From positions 62,001 through 126,000 of the forward strand of contig QXCR01000037.1 of NCBI GenBank assembly GCA_004380135.1: a stretch of DNA of 64,000 nucleotides, given 5' to 3'. The position numbers were made by a program, and so were the translations under genes. This DNA is from Stemphylium vesicarium. Its lineage: Eukaryota > Ascomycota > Dothideomycetes > Pleosporales > Pleosporaceae. Shown one piece after another: positions 44,492-56,009 of this stretch (positions within the stretch are counted from its first letter, which is position 1; every line of letters begins with the position of its first letter). The notes under the pieces were generated by a model. The model made no database searches and was not told where the DNA came from. It saw nothing but the letters and a program-made list of their open reading frames with translations.

Positions 44492-47400
44492 ATCCCGAAG
44501 CTTACAAGGTAGATTGCAACGTACCTTGAAGTCTAAAAAGGATGTGTGATGAATGTGTGGATGTCTATCTGCACACTGTCTTCACAGCGAAGATGCACAG
44601 GGTACACGGTATATGTCTTGAGCCCTGTGACAGGGTATGTGACAACGTGTGGCGTCTAGTTAGTCGATGTGTCTAGAACTCGCAGTCACCTATGAAGGCA
44701 AACGCCTTATCAGTCAGCACGGGCATCCAAAGAAAGATGCGGCAAGGTAGGGGTATCAAGGGTAAGTAGAGTAAGGGTAGAAGTAAAGGTGGCTGGCGAT
44801 TGTGAGCGGTGTGCCTCCATGGCAGGCGGTCGGTATGCGGCGTTTGAAGTTTAGTAGGCCAAGTTTGGGTCATGACGGGTAATGAATGCGTACGTGGTAC
44901 ATACCTGGATTGTAGATTTGAAAGAGGGGTTAGTTAGATATGTTGTGGATAAGTCGGAGGATGCGGTGGCTGCCAGACAAGCCTCAAAGCAATTTTCTCG
45001 CAAGTTCTGGACACAAAAGTTGCTTGAATCTCGCGTGTCGGGTTGCTGTGCTTCCAAGCTCACCTTCTTTACGTTCCAAGACGTGCAGAGAATTGAAGTG
45101 AGTCTTGCCGGGGTCTCCGATGCAAGTGGAAGCAGAAAAAGCCGGTCTGAAGGGTATAGAACTGAGAATGATGGAGACAGTGATGGTGTAGGATGGTGGG
45201 TAAAGAGAAAATAGAAGGAGGAAGTGATGCCTGAAGCGGGGTTTATGGGCCAGCGCTGAGTTGTCGTGATCAGGTGGCTTGATTGCCGCCTAGAGAGGTT
45301 TGGAAAGACCGTTGGCGATGATGCTTGAGGCAGGAGCTCTCTACACGAGGACTTTAGAGATTACTGTTGTCCATGGTCTTAGCAATGCTCATGGGGCCCA
45401 AGAAAGGGCAGGGAGACAGAAGACAGAATCAAGATACAAGAAAGCTTGCATTGCTCCCCACGATCCTCTCCGTGATGACAAAGACATGCTGTTGTTCGCA
45501 GCGATGGTGGTCAATGAGCTTCGACCTGCAGCAGTCCAACTTTACATGCACCGGGGCATGCCGAGCATGTTGATGCAGACACAGCCATCCATAAGCTTAA
45601 GATGCTTAGATGCGTTGTCAAGACATCAGAAGTGCCGTGCTGAACATGGAAATATGCGCAGCGGCTGTCGATGCTGGTGTTGACCTGCTCATGCGTAGCC
45701 TCATCTCCGCCAACGCCGCTTCGCCTTGCTCCGGCATTCTCCACCCCACCACTTTACCACGAACAACGCACGAGAAAGCCACGCAGAAGGAGCGACCGAG
45801 ATAGTGACTGCAGAAGAGGGGATAGAGAATGGTTATGCTTACCTAGTTAACAGGGTTGTCTAAAAGAATTACGCGGTGCGGACCTCGATGCCCGAAGCAG
45901 ATCTATCAGGAAAACGAGCAGTATATCCTGTTGAACAGCGTCAGCGACACGAAATATCACACATATGGATGACGGCAGAGCGCAAGAGGGCAGATCGGGG
46001 GTCCGATAAGGCTGCTGCCAATGATCGCGACAATGCTACTCCAGCACAGGTCGGCGGTGGTGGACGGAGGGGTACATACTGAGCAAGCTCTATCCCACAA
46101 TGACTCTATTGAAATAAACCGATTCCGAAGATAACTGGAAACGCATGTTAACCACCGGGTACGGCGATGCGACGGCCGTCGCCACATGCGTCGCAAAGGC
46201 GCAGAAACATACCTCAAAACGTACGCAAACCAAGCGCCAAACTCTTGAACCAGTCTATCCCTATTCTTTCTTCTCGAAGATATCGAACACGAACACGATA
46301 CACTATGGCATCAGTCGTCGCATGAGATTACACGCGCCTAGGATCGGCGAAAGGACTTCGGGTCCTTAGAGTGTGGGGAAGCGCCACGCTGCTAAACCCA
46401 AGGCTATCCCGGGAGTCAAGGACAAATGTTCAAAGGATGGATGCACAACTGCTAGAGCGAGCACATGTCGCCCTGTGTCCCGGACGACAGAGGAATGAAG
46501 ATATGGAATAGGAGGTTGACTTCCGCAGAGGCCAGAACTGACGGCAAAAGAGTTTCGCCTTGGCGATTGTTCGAAACGTTGGGGAGCAGTCGCGGCAGAC
46601 ACCCTGCAGTTCCGCGTGCGCCTTGTCCGGTCAGGGGGGATCACGGCCGGTACAAGCGCGATGAGCTTACGGCGATCTTAAAAGGTTCGGAGGATGGCTG
46701 CCAGCAGGACAGGACAGACAAGTGGAGGCAAAACCGTCATTACAGGAGAACAGACGGGAGCTTAGAGACACGCAGACATGCAACACCTTTGAGGCTTCTG
46801 CAGCTCACACGCCTGGCCAAAGGTCAGGGGCTTCTGAAGGGTCGTTGCGCAGGAAAATGCGGAGACGGCCAGGCCAACAAGGGCTAGCCGTGCATGCTTC
46901 AGGCGAACAGGTGCAAATTGCTGCGCTGTTGGGGGGTAGCGAAGCTCGCCGGACAGGGCCCGAATCATCAAATCATCTGTCCCTGTCAAACCCTCTCGTA
47001 ACCACCCTTCAACGACGCCGCTCCATCGACTTTTGTCAAGGCATCGAGCCTTCTCCATGGCAGCCGGCCCAGCTGCTGATCGACGATGCGTTGGGTCGCA
47101 GGTCCAGGGTCATGTCGACGAACCCCTCATTTCTTCCGCCTGGACTCGGTTGGGCCCGTCGGAAGACATCCATTCCATCTCTTTGAAGGCTTTATGCCTG
47201 CTGCACGCCATTCTGCTTCGCTTCAAGCGCCATCAATCACACTGCATCCTCGCCGGGCTATTGCAGCTTGGGGCCACTACGCAGCACTACCGACACTTTC
47301 AGCCCTAGAGTGTAACCAAGTCACGCGCCCCGACGACGAATACAACATCCTGGACCCAAGCTGATTAGCTGCTTGACGCACCTGCGGCCTGCCCCGCTCG

Positions 47401-50400
47401 ATGCGATGATCCTGTGGGCACTTCTGTGCAGCTTCTAATCGCCTCCCATTCGTCGTCGTGCCGGATGTACGTATCGCACTCGACGGCCGCACAGCGAGCG
47501 TTCCTGAAGCTAGTCGCGAACGATGCCGCGGAGACTCCTGAATGGTTGGCGGAATGGTCCCCATCTGCAAACGACAGGGTGCTACAATGCCTTTGGTGTT
47601 GGTGCCGAGCACAGGCTGCACGGCAGGCTGGTGAACAGGATCCCTTTGTCGGGTTTGCACATTGGCTGTGAGGAATGCTGCCAACCCCGCATTTTCCTGC
47701 ATAGCATTGGCGTTATTAAGAGTAGCCGAGCTCCGTGGATACCTCCAGTCATCGGTGCGCCCGCTCTTCAGATGCCCATGGTCTTACGACAGCCCCCCTC
47801 TTCTGAGCGGAGTCAGAAGACATCTCTCGATCCTCGTCCATTATGCCACAAAAGTTTGTTCCCCAAGATTATGACTAAATCCCCGAAAGCGCCAACGGGC
47901 GCAATGTCTCGAGCAGTCCCAGCAAACAAACTTTGCTCTTGTCGTGGTGTAGTGGATGTTTAATTGCGCTTCTTTGTACACCAATCGAGTTTCCGGGCCG
48001 ATTTACAGCACACCCGACGATTGTCAGACGGCAATACTAGCATAGGTTGCTGACTTGTGGCCCGATCCCGATCAAGACAGGATTCCCCTCGGCGTCTAGA
48101 GCTCTATGCGTCTGTGGGTCCGTTCGAGGTGTTCGCTGTGCGTTCGGTACGTCAACATACGCAGAGCGCGCACAGGACCCTTCCGTTGCTGTATCTGCTA
48201 GGCTTGATCATTATGAGGGTAACGACCTTTTGACGCGTGGCGACTCGAAAGGTAGAAAAAGCAATATGTAGCTGGATCCGGATGATGCTCGAGGCTGTGG
48301 ATCAGTCCTACTCATCCGACGGCTGACATCGCGCCGCAGAGCAGACCGCGGCCCCCAGAGTATGCCAACGCCTGTCCTCCCCGCGGAGGCTGTATGTGCC
48401 TAGAACACACCGCATTGTGCATCCCACTCAAGGCTTCCTGTCTTCGCCATCCTGCAACAGACTGGTCGCTCATGCCCAGAGGTAGCATATCCCGAGCTGT
48501 CTCCCTTCGCAATTCCGCTGAGGTTTGTGTTGTGGTCGTAGGCTATCGAGGGGCCTCGGCGAGTCTGTTGTTTTTGCGACTAACGTCTTCATTCTATCTT
48601 GAGGAAGGTGCGGGCAGCATCATCAAACGTAGCACGTTTGTCTCGAAGGCTCTTGCGTGTAGGGATCGGCTGTTCGACCATGTAGCTGTGGGGTGGGTTA
48701 TGGCTTTCGGACTGCTGCGCGTTGGGAGCGCAAGCGGTCAATGCCAGTAAGACTTTGTTGCAAGTCGAGAAGGAGTAGGGAGTAACAGCTGTGCAATATG
48801 GGAAGGGGAGTTTCGATCCGGAGTTGAGTCGAGGGCGGAGAGGGTCGGAGGTGGTGTGAGGCTGCAGTCGGAGCTGACGGTAGCATCCCAGGCCCAGAAG
48901 CGCCAGAGGGGAAGCCAGAGTACTATCAAAAGTGATGTGAACTCAGATGCCTCAGGGGTAATGTACAGTACATTACCTCTACCTTTACTTCCTATGCAGG
49001 GGTATTGCGGCGAGGGTGTGGGCTCTCTGCCGATCGAGGAAAGCGCTTCAGTGGTCAAAGAGGGTAAAGCTGGAACGCATCGAGGTCACCGAGAGGGCGT
49101 TATAGCCGTCATTCCAATTCACAGGCGACAAGCAAACTGCTATGGGCGCGGCATGCGAGGTCAATGCCCCTTGAGTGCTCTCAGGAGGCGCTGCCTTCCT
49201 TTTGAGTCTGCTCTGGGGCTCTTGGCTTCTTCCATCACCTCCGCATCAGCTTCGCTCTGCCGCCTCTACGCCTTTCGGCTGTCTGTACACAAACCTTACG
49301 GGTTGCTCGAATTCCTCCTCTCCTTACACCACCACCTCTGTACGCGGCAACAGAGGTCCCGATATCACCCTTCGCATCGCAGCGCTTCCAAACCCCACGG
49401 CTGTTTACAAAGGAAACCCTCCTCCAACCCTCTGGGTATCTCCGTTATCAAATCGATCACCTGCTCGACCCCCGCATCCCACATACCAGCGGCCCTCGTG
49501 CTGAGTTACACAAGCTCATTGGCTGAAGCGTCCCCCTTACAAGAGTTTCCGCGCATCTCAATGTCGACTTGTCGAGGCGACAGGCTCGCACAGCTGGCTC
49601 TGCCACAACCACCAAATCTACCTCGACCCGTACAGACCTTATGCCTCGAAGATTGCCGACAAGGAAGCAGAAAGACTTGATCATACCCCGCTACCCAATT
49701 TCAGCCCAGATCACAGAGAACGGGGAGGTTTGTACATCGCATTTAAGTCCAGGGACAGTCCAGTATGTCCGGTTCATGCAGCCAGGTAGGCGGAGAATGG
49801 TATCAGCTCTGGAGACTCGAAAGGCTCTACTTGAGGAATACTGACTGTTAGGCAACCCTACTCTCAAGCTATTAAAGCGCGGGCAAGGCGACGATAACAC
49901 CAGTAGACACAACAGCGCTCGTTCAGATACAATGGCGTTGGACATTGAGGTGATCAACTATAGCTATGGCATAGGGATGACGGACTATCCGTTTCTTCAT
50001 GCAATCCTCGGTTAATCATCCCGAAAGACTACGCCTTATGATGGCTGTATTCGGAGACGGACGCATAGACTCGAGACCTTGCTAAGACACCCGGCTTCGT
50101 ATATCGTCGCGATGCTATGTTTGCCATCATCCAAAGCTCGACTTACAACAAGGATCATCTGAGCGCGCCGTCGAAACACGTACAGCCCCAGAGTCCCTCA
50201 CGTTGTCATCGTGACGGACAAGTCACACCGACATAGCTGCACCTTCTTTAAACCTGCTCAGTGGCAAAAGAGAGTGTCGACAGCACTGCTTGGCAGTGTT
50301 TCGTCTACAAACGTCGGAGATCGATCATTCCATGTCACCCTTGCGCTTTCGGGTAGCGGCGGGTTTCTGGGTGAACAGCCTTTAAAAGTCGCCTAGACTA

Positions 50401-50644
50401 AGTCTCTTGTCTTTGCAATACAGATGCGGGTTGTACATATTTATGTAGACGAATGATTGTTTACTTTTTTTGTGATCCACGCTTTGTTTTAGGTGATGAC
50501 ATTGTGTCCGACAAGCTTATAATATTACCACAGTGCTTTATAAGCATCAAACAAAGAAGTAACTTCATCAGATCGCAAATTAAGGAAATGAGATGGCTGG
50601 CTCATTGTAGCTCACAAACCTCATGCCGCGTAGTCTGTCTGACC

Positions 50645-50691
50645 GGGCCGAAAAAGGCCCCGCACATCCACGGAAGTCGCGTTCGCGCGAC
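50645..50691. repeat. Two adjacent short inverted repeats
   Basis: GGGCC (50645-50649) and GGCCC (50656-50660) with a six-base A-rich loop; then GTCGCG (50676-50681) and CGCGAC (50686-50691) with loop TTCG. If transcribed, both could form hairpins. No poly-T follows, so a simple terminator is unlikely. Confidence 0.5.
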
Positions 50692-50739
50692 CCGACGTGA
50701 GACATTCAACGACTGGGCCATCAAAGTCATGTTTGCGAA

Positions 50740-50755
50740 TGTAAACATGTTTACA
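50740..50755. promoter_or_regulatory. 16-base perfect palindrome made of two forkhead core sites
   Basis: TGTAAACATGTTTACA is self-complementary, and each half (TGTAAACA) is the consensus of forkhead transcription factors. It lies about 1.0 kb upstream of the NCE102-like gene. The motif is direct; binding is inference. Confidence 0.5.
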
Positions 50756-51050
50756 ATCGGCTGAAAACGCGTATCAACAAGCGTGGTTGGGTTTTTCAAA
50801 GGGCCGAACCTCGACAGAATTTCGCCCGCTAGGTCTCAGGATGTTGATTAGCTGGAGTGCGAACATTCTGCAACACCACCACATGTGGGGGCATCTTCTA
50901 CCACCAGTCGGCGCCTGCAACGGATATCCGGGCTGTAACCGCGACGGGCTGGCCAACGATGTTCGAAGACGATTCGCAGACACGGTCCATCCGCGTCACA
51001 TCAAGTTTCTGTGCGCAACCATGACGATCACGTCGATCTGGGGATGATGC

Positions 51051-51064
51051 ACTTCCACGGAAGT
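51051..51064. repeat. Inverted repeat ACTTCC-AC-GGAAGT
   Basis: Six-base arms around two bases. Its right part, TCCACGGAAGT, occurs again at 50667-50677, making an 11-base direct repeat about 390 bases apart. Possible factor-binding site; meaning unknown. Confidence 0.4.
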
Positions 51065-51770
51065 TCCACCCCTCTACAACAGCAAGGCAAACCTCACGTG
51101 TCGTCAATACATGCGTTCTTGTTGTCGAGGGTCTGGAAGCATTGCAGATGTCATAGTACGAAAGCTTTACGTAGAAGACTGCAGTAGCTCGGTCGGAGAA
51201 AATGTTAGGGCGACGGTGCAGTCATGCGAACAAAGGGTCTTGGAGCGTCCGCAGTGGCTGATAGCGCTTACAGACGATCCCTGTTCATATTCGCATCATC
51301 AGTGTTGTTGCGCAGCAACGAGGAATCCTGCGGAACACAGCCGCGTAACAACTGATAAAGACGCATGTTGATTAGAAAGTCATGCTGTAGTATTTGAATA
51401 TTACCTTCACACGTCTTGAACAAGTTCACAGCAATCCACTTCGCCCTCGACAAAACCGCAGTCCTTTGATCGGCGCCAACAGCGAGGTTAGTACCGATCG
51501 TTCCGGGAAAGGGTGGGACGATTGGACCCTTGGTGACGTAGGGTCCTTGCTATGACGCTGAGAGCCCGCTTCCTCCCGCTAACTGCTATATTTCCTCAGC
51601 CCACCTGCACCAGCCCAGCAGATCATTCATCCAGAATTTCTCGCTTCAGCCACTCTCCGCATCCTTCTCCATAGCAAGCCCTGACTGCGTTTGCTAGACA
51701 CGAGCCTTCATTCGCAACCACAGCCTCATCACTCCACAACCACCACATCTTTCCTACACATACCGGCAGT

Positions 51771-52384
51771 ATGGTGTCCAAGGCAGTGTCCACTGGCCTC
51801 CGTGCCTGGCAGGTATGTATTTATCATTGATATCGAAAAGAACCCCGTTGACAGTATGTAGTTGATCTGCGCCATCCTCGTCACAGCGTTCATGGGTAAC
51901 AACATCGCTCGCGCCTACTCGGGAGTCCACTCAATCGTCAACTACTCTCTTTTCGTGGGTGTCTGGTGGCTGTTCACTCTGTTGTACTTCCTCCCCACAT
52001 CATTCATCGACAAGTTCAGCATCCCGATTGTCGACGTTGCTCTGGATGCGCTAAGCGTCCTTTTCGGCTTCTGCGCTGCCGTCGCACTTCCCGCATACAT
52101 TGGTGCGCACAGCTGTTCGAACAGCGTAAGTTCTTTAGCATTAGTAGGACATACTGCAACCATCTAACATCACTCAGGCATACACCCACTCCAACAGCGT
52201 CCTCAACAGCTCGCGAGACACTGAGCAAAACTGCCGTCAAGCCCAGGCTACCACTGCCTTTCTTTGGTTCGGATGGGCTGCATTCGTCGCCACCCTCGCC
52301 GTAAACATCATGAACGGACGCGGTAGTGGCGCCAATCTCCGTGGCGGCATCCGCCGTGGTGGCCCCTCTATGAGCCAGGTCTAG
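51771..52384 (+). CDS. NCE102-like MARVEL-domain membrane protein
   Basis: Predicted 170-residue tetraspan plasma-membrane protein in three exons (51771-51812, 51862-52125, 52178-52384; sum 171 codons). Four hydrophobic helices are visible: LICAILVTAFMGNNIA, NYSLFVGVWWLFTLLYFLP, VALDALSVLFGFCAAVALPA and FLWFGWAAFVATLAVNIM. The family signatures are GAHSCSNS (extracellular Cys motif), NCRQAQATTAFLWF and the C-terminal MSQV. Length matches yeast Nce102/Fhn1 (about 173). These proteins sense sphingolipids and organise eisosomes and membrane compartment MCC in yeast; the name comes from an early link with non-classical export. The second acceptor was chosen because it restores the first helix in frame. 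Confidence 0.93.
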
Positions 52385-53756
52385 GACGCCTGCAAGGTCT
52401 ACTCCGACGCTTCTTGGAACACACGATCAGACGCCAGCACCGTTTGAACCAACTTAGGTTGAATCTGAGACGCGTCGTGTTTGGAACTTGTGTGATATCA
52501 ATGAAGGATAATACATCGCGCTTGATGCCGATGCTGGTCTGAAAGGATTGGGAAACGGAATTTTATTAAGGATACCAGTACTTGTACACGGCTTATGTTG
52601 GACATTTGGCGTTTTGCAATGATTTTTAGCGATTGTAATTATACCATAGTTAATCTACCACATACGATTGAGACTCAATCTCTTGCTCCCCTCTGCAGTA
52701 CTACTCACATGAAGGGTCTGCTTATCATGATGTCATCGCGCTAAGCCCGTTTCGCGCTACCCAGTAATCCTTACTAACCTCGAAACGCGTCGCTTTTTGC
52801 TTCCTACACGGTCTCCCCGGTCACAACAAAGCCACATGGTAGCCATTCTATCCGCGCCACATATCTACGCCCGCCGCCAACAATGTGGCTGGCTGGCTTA
52901 CTGAAATCACCGGTGTGTGTGGCAGCGAATCGCCATCTCGAAATGATGCGCAAACTTCACTCACAATTGCAATGGCACGTGGCTTCATACGTTTTGTAAT
53001 CATTTATTGGATTTAATCTTTGTCCCTCTGATACTACAGAAGTATCTACCGCAAGCTCTTTTTCCTCTCTGTCCACCACCAAGTAAAGGAAGCTGTTCTG
53101 CATACGGATCTAGATGGGCGCGTGGGGTTTCCTTTCCTCCGAAGTCTTTTTACCTTTATTCTTCCTGGTTTATTTCCTTTTTTTCCACTTTTATTCCTTC
53201 CATGCCCATCTTATTTCCTTTTTTCCTTTTCCTTCTCTTCCTTTCTCAGTGAATCGAATCAATTCACACCAAATCAAATCAAATCGAAGCGCTGGTGGTG
53301 AGAGGGCGGATGCGCCGCTGTCTCGGCTTTTCCTTTTCTTTTCGCACACGTGGCCTTCGTCTTGGGCTCTGGGACCTTTGCCAACAGGATTGGTTTTGAC
53401 CGTTGGGGAGATAGCGGAGCTGAAAGAGTGAGGACGGCGAGGTTGAAGTTGTTGATGTGTCGCCGTCGAGCTCGTTTCTTGCGGTGAGGGGGTGTTGGGG
53501 GTTGGGGGTTGGTGCGCAGTTATGGTTGCGGGCCCTTTCCAACACATTGGATGGATGTTCAGCTGGGAGGAATGGTTGCGATTCGCATTCAGGGGAGTTG
53601 CAGGATACTCCAATCTGGCAGCTGCCGCGGTGGGTCCATCGAAATGCGTCGCTTCGGCTTCGTCGACTGGCCGAACTGCTGCTGTACCTTCAGCCAGCGG
53701 ACTGCACCCACATTCTCGAAAGGGTAGCTGATCTTGACGGCCTTGATGGGCGACTT
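52385..53756. other. Intergenic, 1.4 kb, convergent
   Basis: Between the NCE102-like gene and the convergent proline-rich gene. It holds a pyrimidine-rich stretch (about 53145-53250) and three copies of AAATC near 53268-53283. Presumed 3' UTRs; no gene supported. Confidence 0.45.
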
Positions 53757-55112
53757 TTACTTGCCCTTATCGTCAACATCCTTGGATTGGCTCTTGCGCT
53801 TGCCAATAACAGGCACGGTTGGAGGACGAGGTCCGGATTTAGGCGCAGGCGTATGCTCAAACAAGGGACCAGACACAAGCACACGCAAAGGCTTCGATGT
53901 CTGGATATGCTTGGCGGGACGGCCTTCGTTGTCTTCTAAGTGAGCGCCGTTGCGCTTCTTGCCCTGAGGTGGCGTAGGCACAAGTCTAGCGGGCCTGTTG
54001 AGCTTAGCGGGTGAGGCAGTCTGGACAGGCGGAGCGGGATTAGGAACTGCAGGCGAAGCGACCTGAATCTGCTGGACTGGGGGAGCAATAGGAGGAAGCG
54101 ATGCTGACTGAACCGTCGGGACAGATGGAGCAGACTGAGCCGGCAGAGTAGATGCATTCTGCTGGGCTGGAGGAGCTTGAGGCACCACAGGCGGAGCAAC
54201 CTGAGTCTGCTGGGCCGGTTGGGCAGGTGGAGGCAGAGACAGGGCAAGTTGAGCCGGGGGAGCAATTAGAGTCTGCTGTATTGATGGAGCAGGAGGAGCA
54301 GGCCGAAGAGGAGGACGTGGTGGCCTAAACACAACCGGTTGAGGCAGTGGGTCCAACTTGGCACGCTTCGCCGGGCGGTCATTGATGTCACTACCATCCG
54401 CTGTCCGCTTGTTCAAGAAGTAGATGACCCTGGGACTGAAGTACATGATATCGGTTATGACGATATCGATGTACACCTCTTCCGGTGCGTTGGGCATGTC
54501 CACGTTATTGTCCCACTGACAGGGCAATTCGAAGGAGAAGACATCCGCAAGGTTGTGACCCTTCCACTGGCGGATAGTGTATTTGACAGTGGTGTCAGCG
54601 TATTCAGGACGGTCATGCTTCGTCTTCGGCTGAGGAGGCCCCTCGGAGTTTGTCTGCCGGTTCTTCCTGGGAACAGCATAGCAGAAGGTATCCTTATCAG
54701 TGCTTGGGTGAGCAAGCTGTACACCAGGAGGTCCATCCACAACCATCAGATCAAATGGCCGGTTGTCCTCTTCATCCTCGGACTTGTCGTCCCTCAGGAT
54801 GGGCTCAGTGCTGTGGTAATGCATGACTTCATCCAATGTCATATAGCCCAGAACCCCCATCTCCTCTCCATGCGGGTTCTCGTACAGATCCGAAGAAGCG
54901 TTGAGAGTGGTGACCGAGGTAACCCGCGGAAGCTGAAGACCCTCCATTTGAAATAAGCGGACGAGAGCGTGTTCTAACTGGTCACCTGCCACATGCCACT
55001 GCGGCATGAGTTCCCGCGGCATATAAGCCTGCACGTTGTTAAGAGCGATCCCGAGGTTGAGGTAAGTCGGGTTCGGGTGCTCCACGATTGGATCAGTCTT
55101 CCAAAGGACCAT
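53757..55112 (-). CDS. Orphan protein with proline/glutamine-rich repeats
   Basis: Predicted 451 residues, single exon; family not recognised. The N-terminal about 230 residues look folded (YLNLGIALNNVQAYMPREL, GVLGYMTLDEVMHYHSTEPI, FDLMVVDGPPGVQLAHPS, VFSFELPCQWDNN, EEVYIDIVITDIMYFSPRVI). About residues 265-390 are imperfect repeats built on APPxQQxQVAPP and QSAxxPxxxP. The last 60 residues are basic (GKKRNGAHLEDN, RPAKHIQTSKPLRV, VIGKRKSQSKDVDDKGK), suggesting nuclear location. A small lineage-specific gene is likely. Confidence 0.75.
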   Translation of the reverse strand: MVLWKTDPIVEHPNPTYLNLGIALNNVQAYMPRELMPQWHVAGDQLEHALVRLFQMEGLQLPRVTSVTTLNASSDLYENPHGEEMGVLGYMTLDEVMHYHSTEPILRDDKSEDEEDNRPFDLMVVDGPPGVQLAHPSTDKDTFCYAVPRKNRQTNSEGPPQPKTKHDRPEYADTTVKYTIRQWKGHNLADVFSFELPCQWDNNVDMPNAPEEVYIDIVITDIMYFSPRVIYFLNKRTADGSDINDRPAKRAKLDPLPQPVVFRPPRPPLRPAPPAPSIQQTLIAPPAQLALSLPPPAQPAQQTQVAPPVVPQAPPAQQNASTLPAQSAPSVPTVQSASLPPIAPPVQQIQVASPAVPNPAPPVQTASPAKLNRPARLVPTPPQGKKRNGAHLEDNEGRPAKHIQTSKPLRVLVSGPLFEHTPAPKSGPRPPTVPVIGKRKSQSKDVDDKGK

Positions 55113-55126
55113 AGCCTTGCTCTCAT

Positions 55127-55150
55127 CGGCTGAAGACGATACTTCAGCCG
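55127..55150. repeat. Perfect 9-base inverted repeat just upstream of the orphan gene
   Basis: Arms CGGCTGAAG (55127-55135) and CTTCAGCCG (55142-55150) around a six-base loop, 15-38 bases before the start codon at 55112 and 88 bases after the stop of the upstream frame. It could be a hairpin in the 5' leader or a dimeric binding site. Confidence 0.6.
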
Positions 55151-55237
55151 GTGATCATGGTGACGCGTCTAGCCCCGGTCTCGCGGTCAATCTGGCAGTC
55201 GACAAACTGCCGGTCCTAGCTCCGGAACTTTCCAGGG

Positions 55238-55952
55238 TTAGCCGACTAGGTAGTCGTCCCACTTCTGCTTGTAGAACTGTAGATTGCGCTCTGTGGCGTA
55301 GCAGTTGTTGAGGAAGCGGTGGAGGAACGCTTGCTCGGGTTCTGAGAGCAAGAGGAAGAATTGTTTGGCGCGGGCGAAGCTGCTTGTGCCGGACATCCAT
55401 GCTCGTGGGTCTGAGGATGGGACGGATTCTTCGGTGTCTTCAGTGGGAAAAGTGGAGGAGGTGGAGGAGGTGGCCTCAGGGGTGGACTCCGCGTTGGTGG
55501 GTTCCGTGTTGGTCGGCGCCACGTAGCGGACCAGCTCGAGGGATGGGGTGGCTGTGTCGATGGAGATTACATCTTGTAAGTACGTGTTGGATATATTCAC
55601 GTTCATAGGTGTATATTTACCATCAGCATCAGCGGAAGTTTCGACGGTGAAATCCTCATCAACAATCTCAATCTCAGAAGCATCCACCTATCAAACAATT
55701 AGTCTCACGTAAAAGCCACCACAAAAAGGGGAAAAGAGACATACCTCAACAGTCAAGACATCATCAGCGGTGCCCTCAATCTGCGCAACGCCATACTGCT
55801 CAACAGCATTCGATGTGGGCAACTGAATGGCAGGTTAGTAACTGCAAACGAATATCAAAAGCACAACGACATGGACGTACCACTGGCAGAACCACCACGA
55901 CCGCAGCACCACCCATACTCTCCAGACGCACACCCACGTAGTACATTCCCAT
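55238..55952 (-). CDS. Downstream half of a split frame: acidic protein, unknown function
   Basis: If translated from the first Met after the amber stop at 56012, it gives 199 residues in three exons (55952-55881, 55822-55745, 55687-55238; introns of 58 and 57 bases). Segments: MGMYYVGVRLESMGGAAVVV, an acidic Thr/Ser/Glu region, and a helical C-terminus (SSFARAKQFFLLLSEPEQAF, NNCYATERNLQFYKQKWDDY). Its frame is continuous with the membrane-protein frame at 56010-56663, separated only by one TAG, and there is no room for a promoter. It therefore probably belongs to the same ancestral gene. Confidence 0.55.
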
Positions 55953-56009
55953 CCACTGGCGAAAGTAGTATCGACGAACAACCAAGTGCCAGATAGTGCT
56001 GTCCAAGCC

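Larger units (their letters stand above)
44492..51770. other. 7.3 kb gene-poor interval
   Basis: No reading frame here can be supported as a gene. The longest (239 residues from ATG 48961 to 49680) is Ser/Leu/Arg-rich with no domain, and similar-length frames overlap it in other phases. Others (46465-46887, 46722-47186, 49569-49844) are equally featureless. Composition is not strongly AT-rich, so it is not a typical RIP-degraded AT isochore. The leader of the PSP1-domain gene may extend into the left end. The 50.6-51.1 kb part holds several inverted repeats, listed separately. No terminal repeats, transposase motifs, tRNA or rRNA were recognised. Confidence 0.45.

Noticed and set aside
48961..49680. 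239-residue frame in the gene-poor interval
   Set aside because: No domain, odd Ser/His/Leu composition, and overlapping frames of similar length; no splice structure could be built around it.
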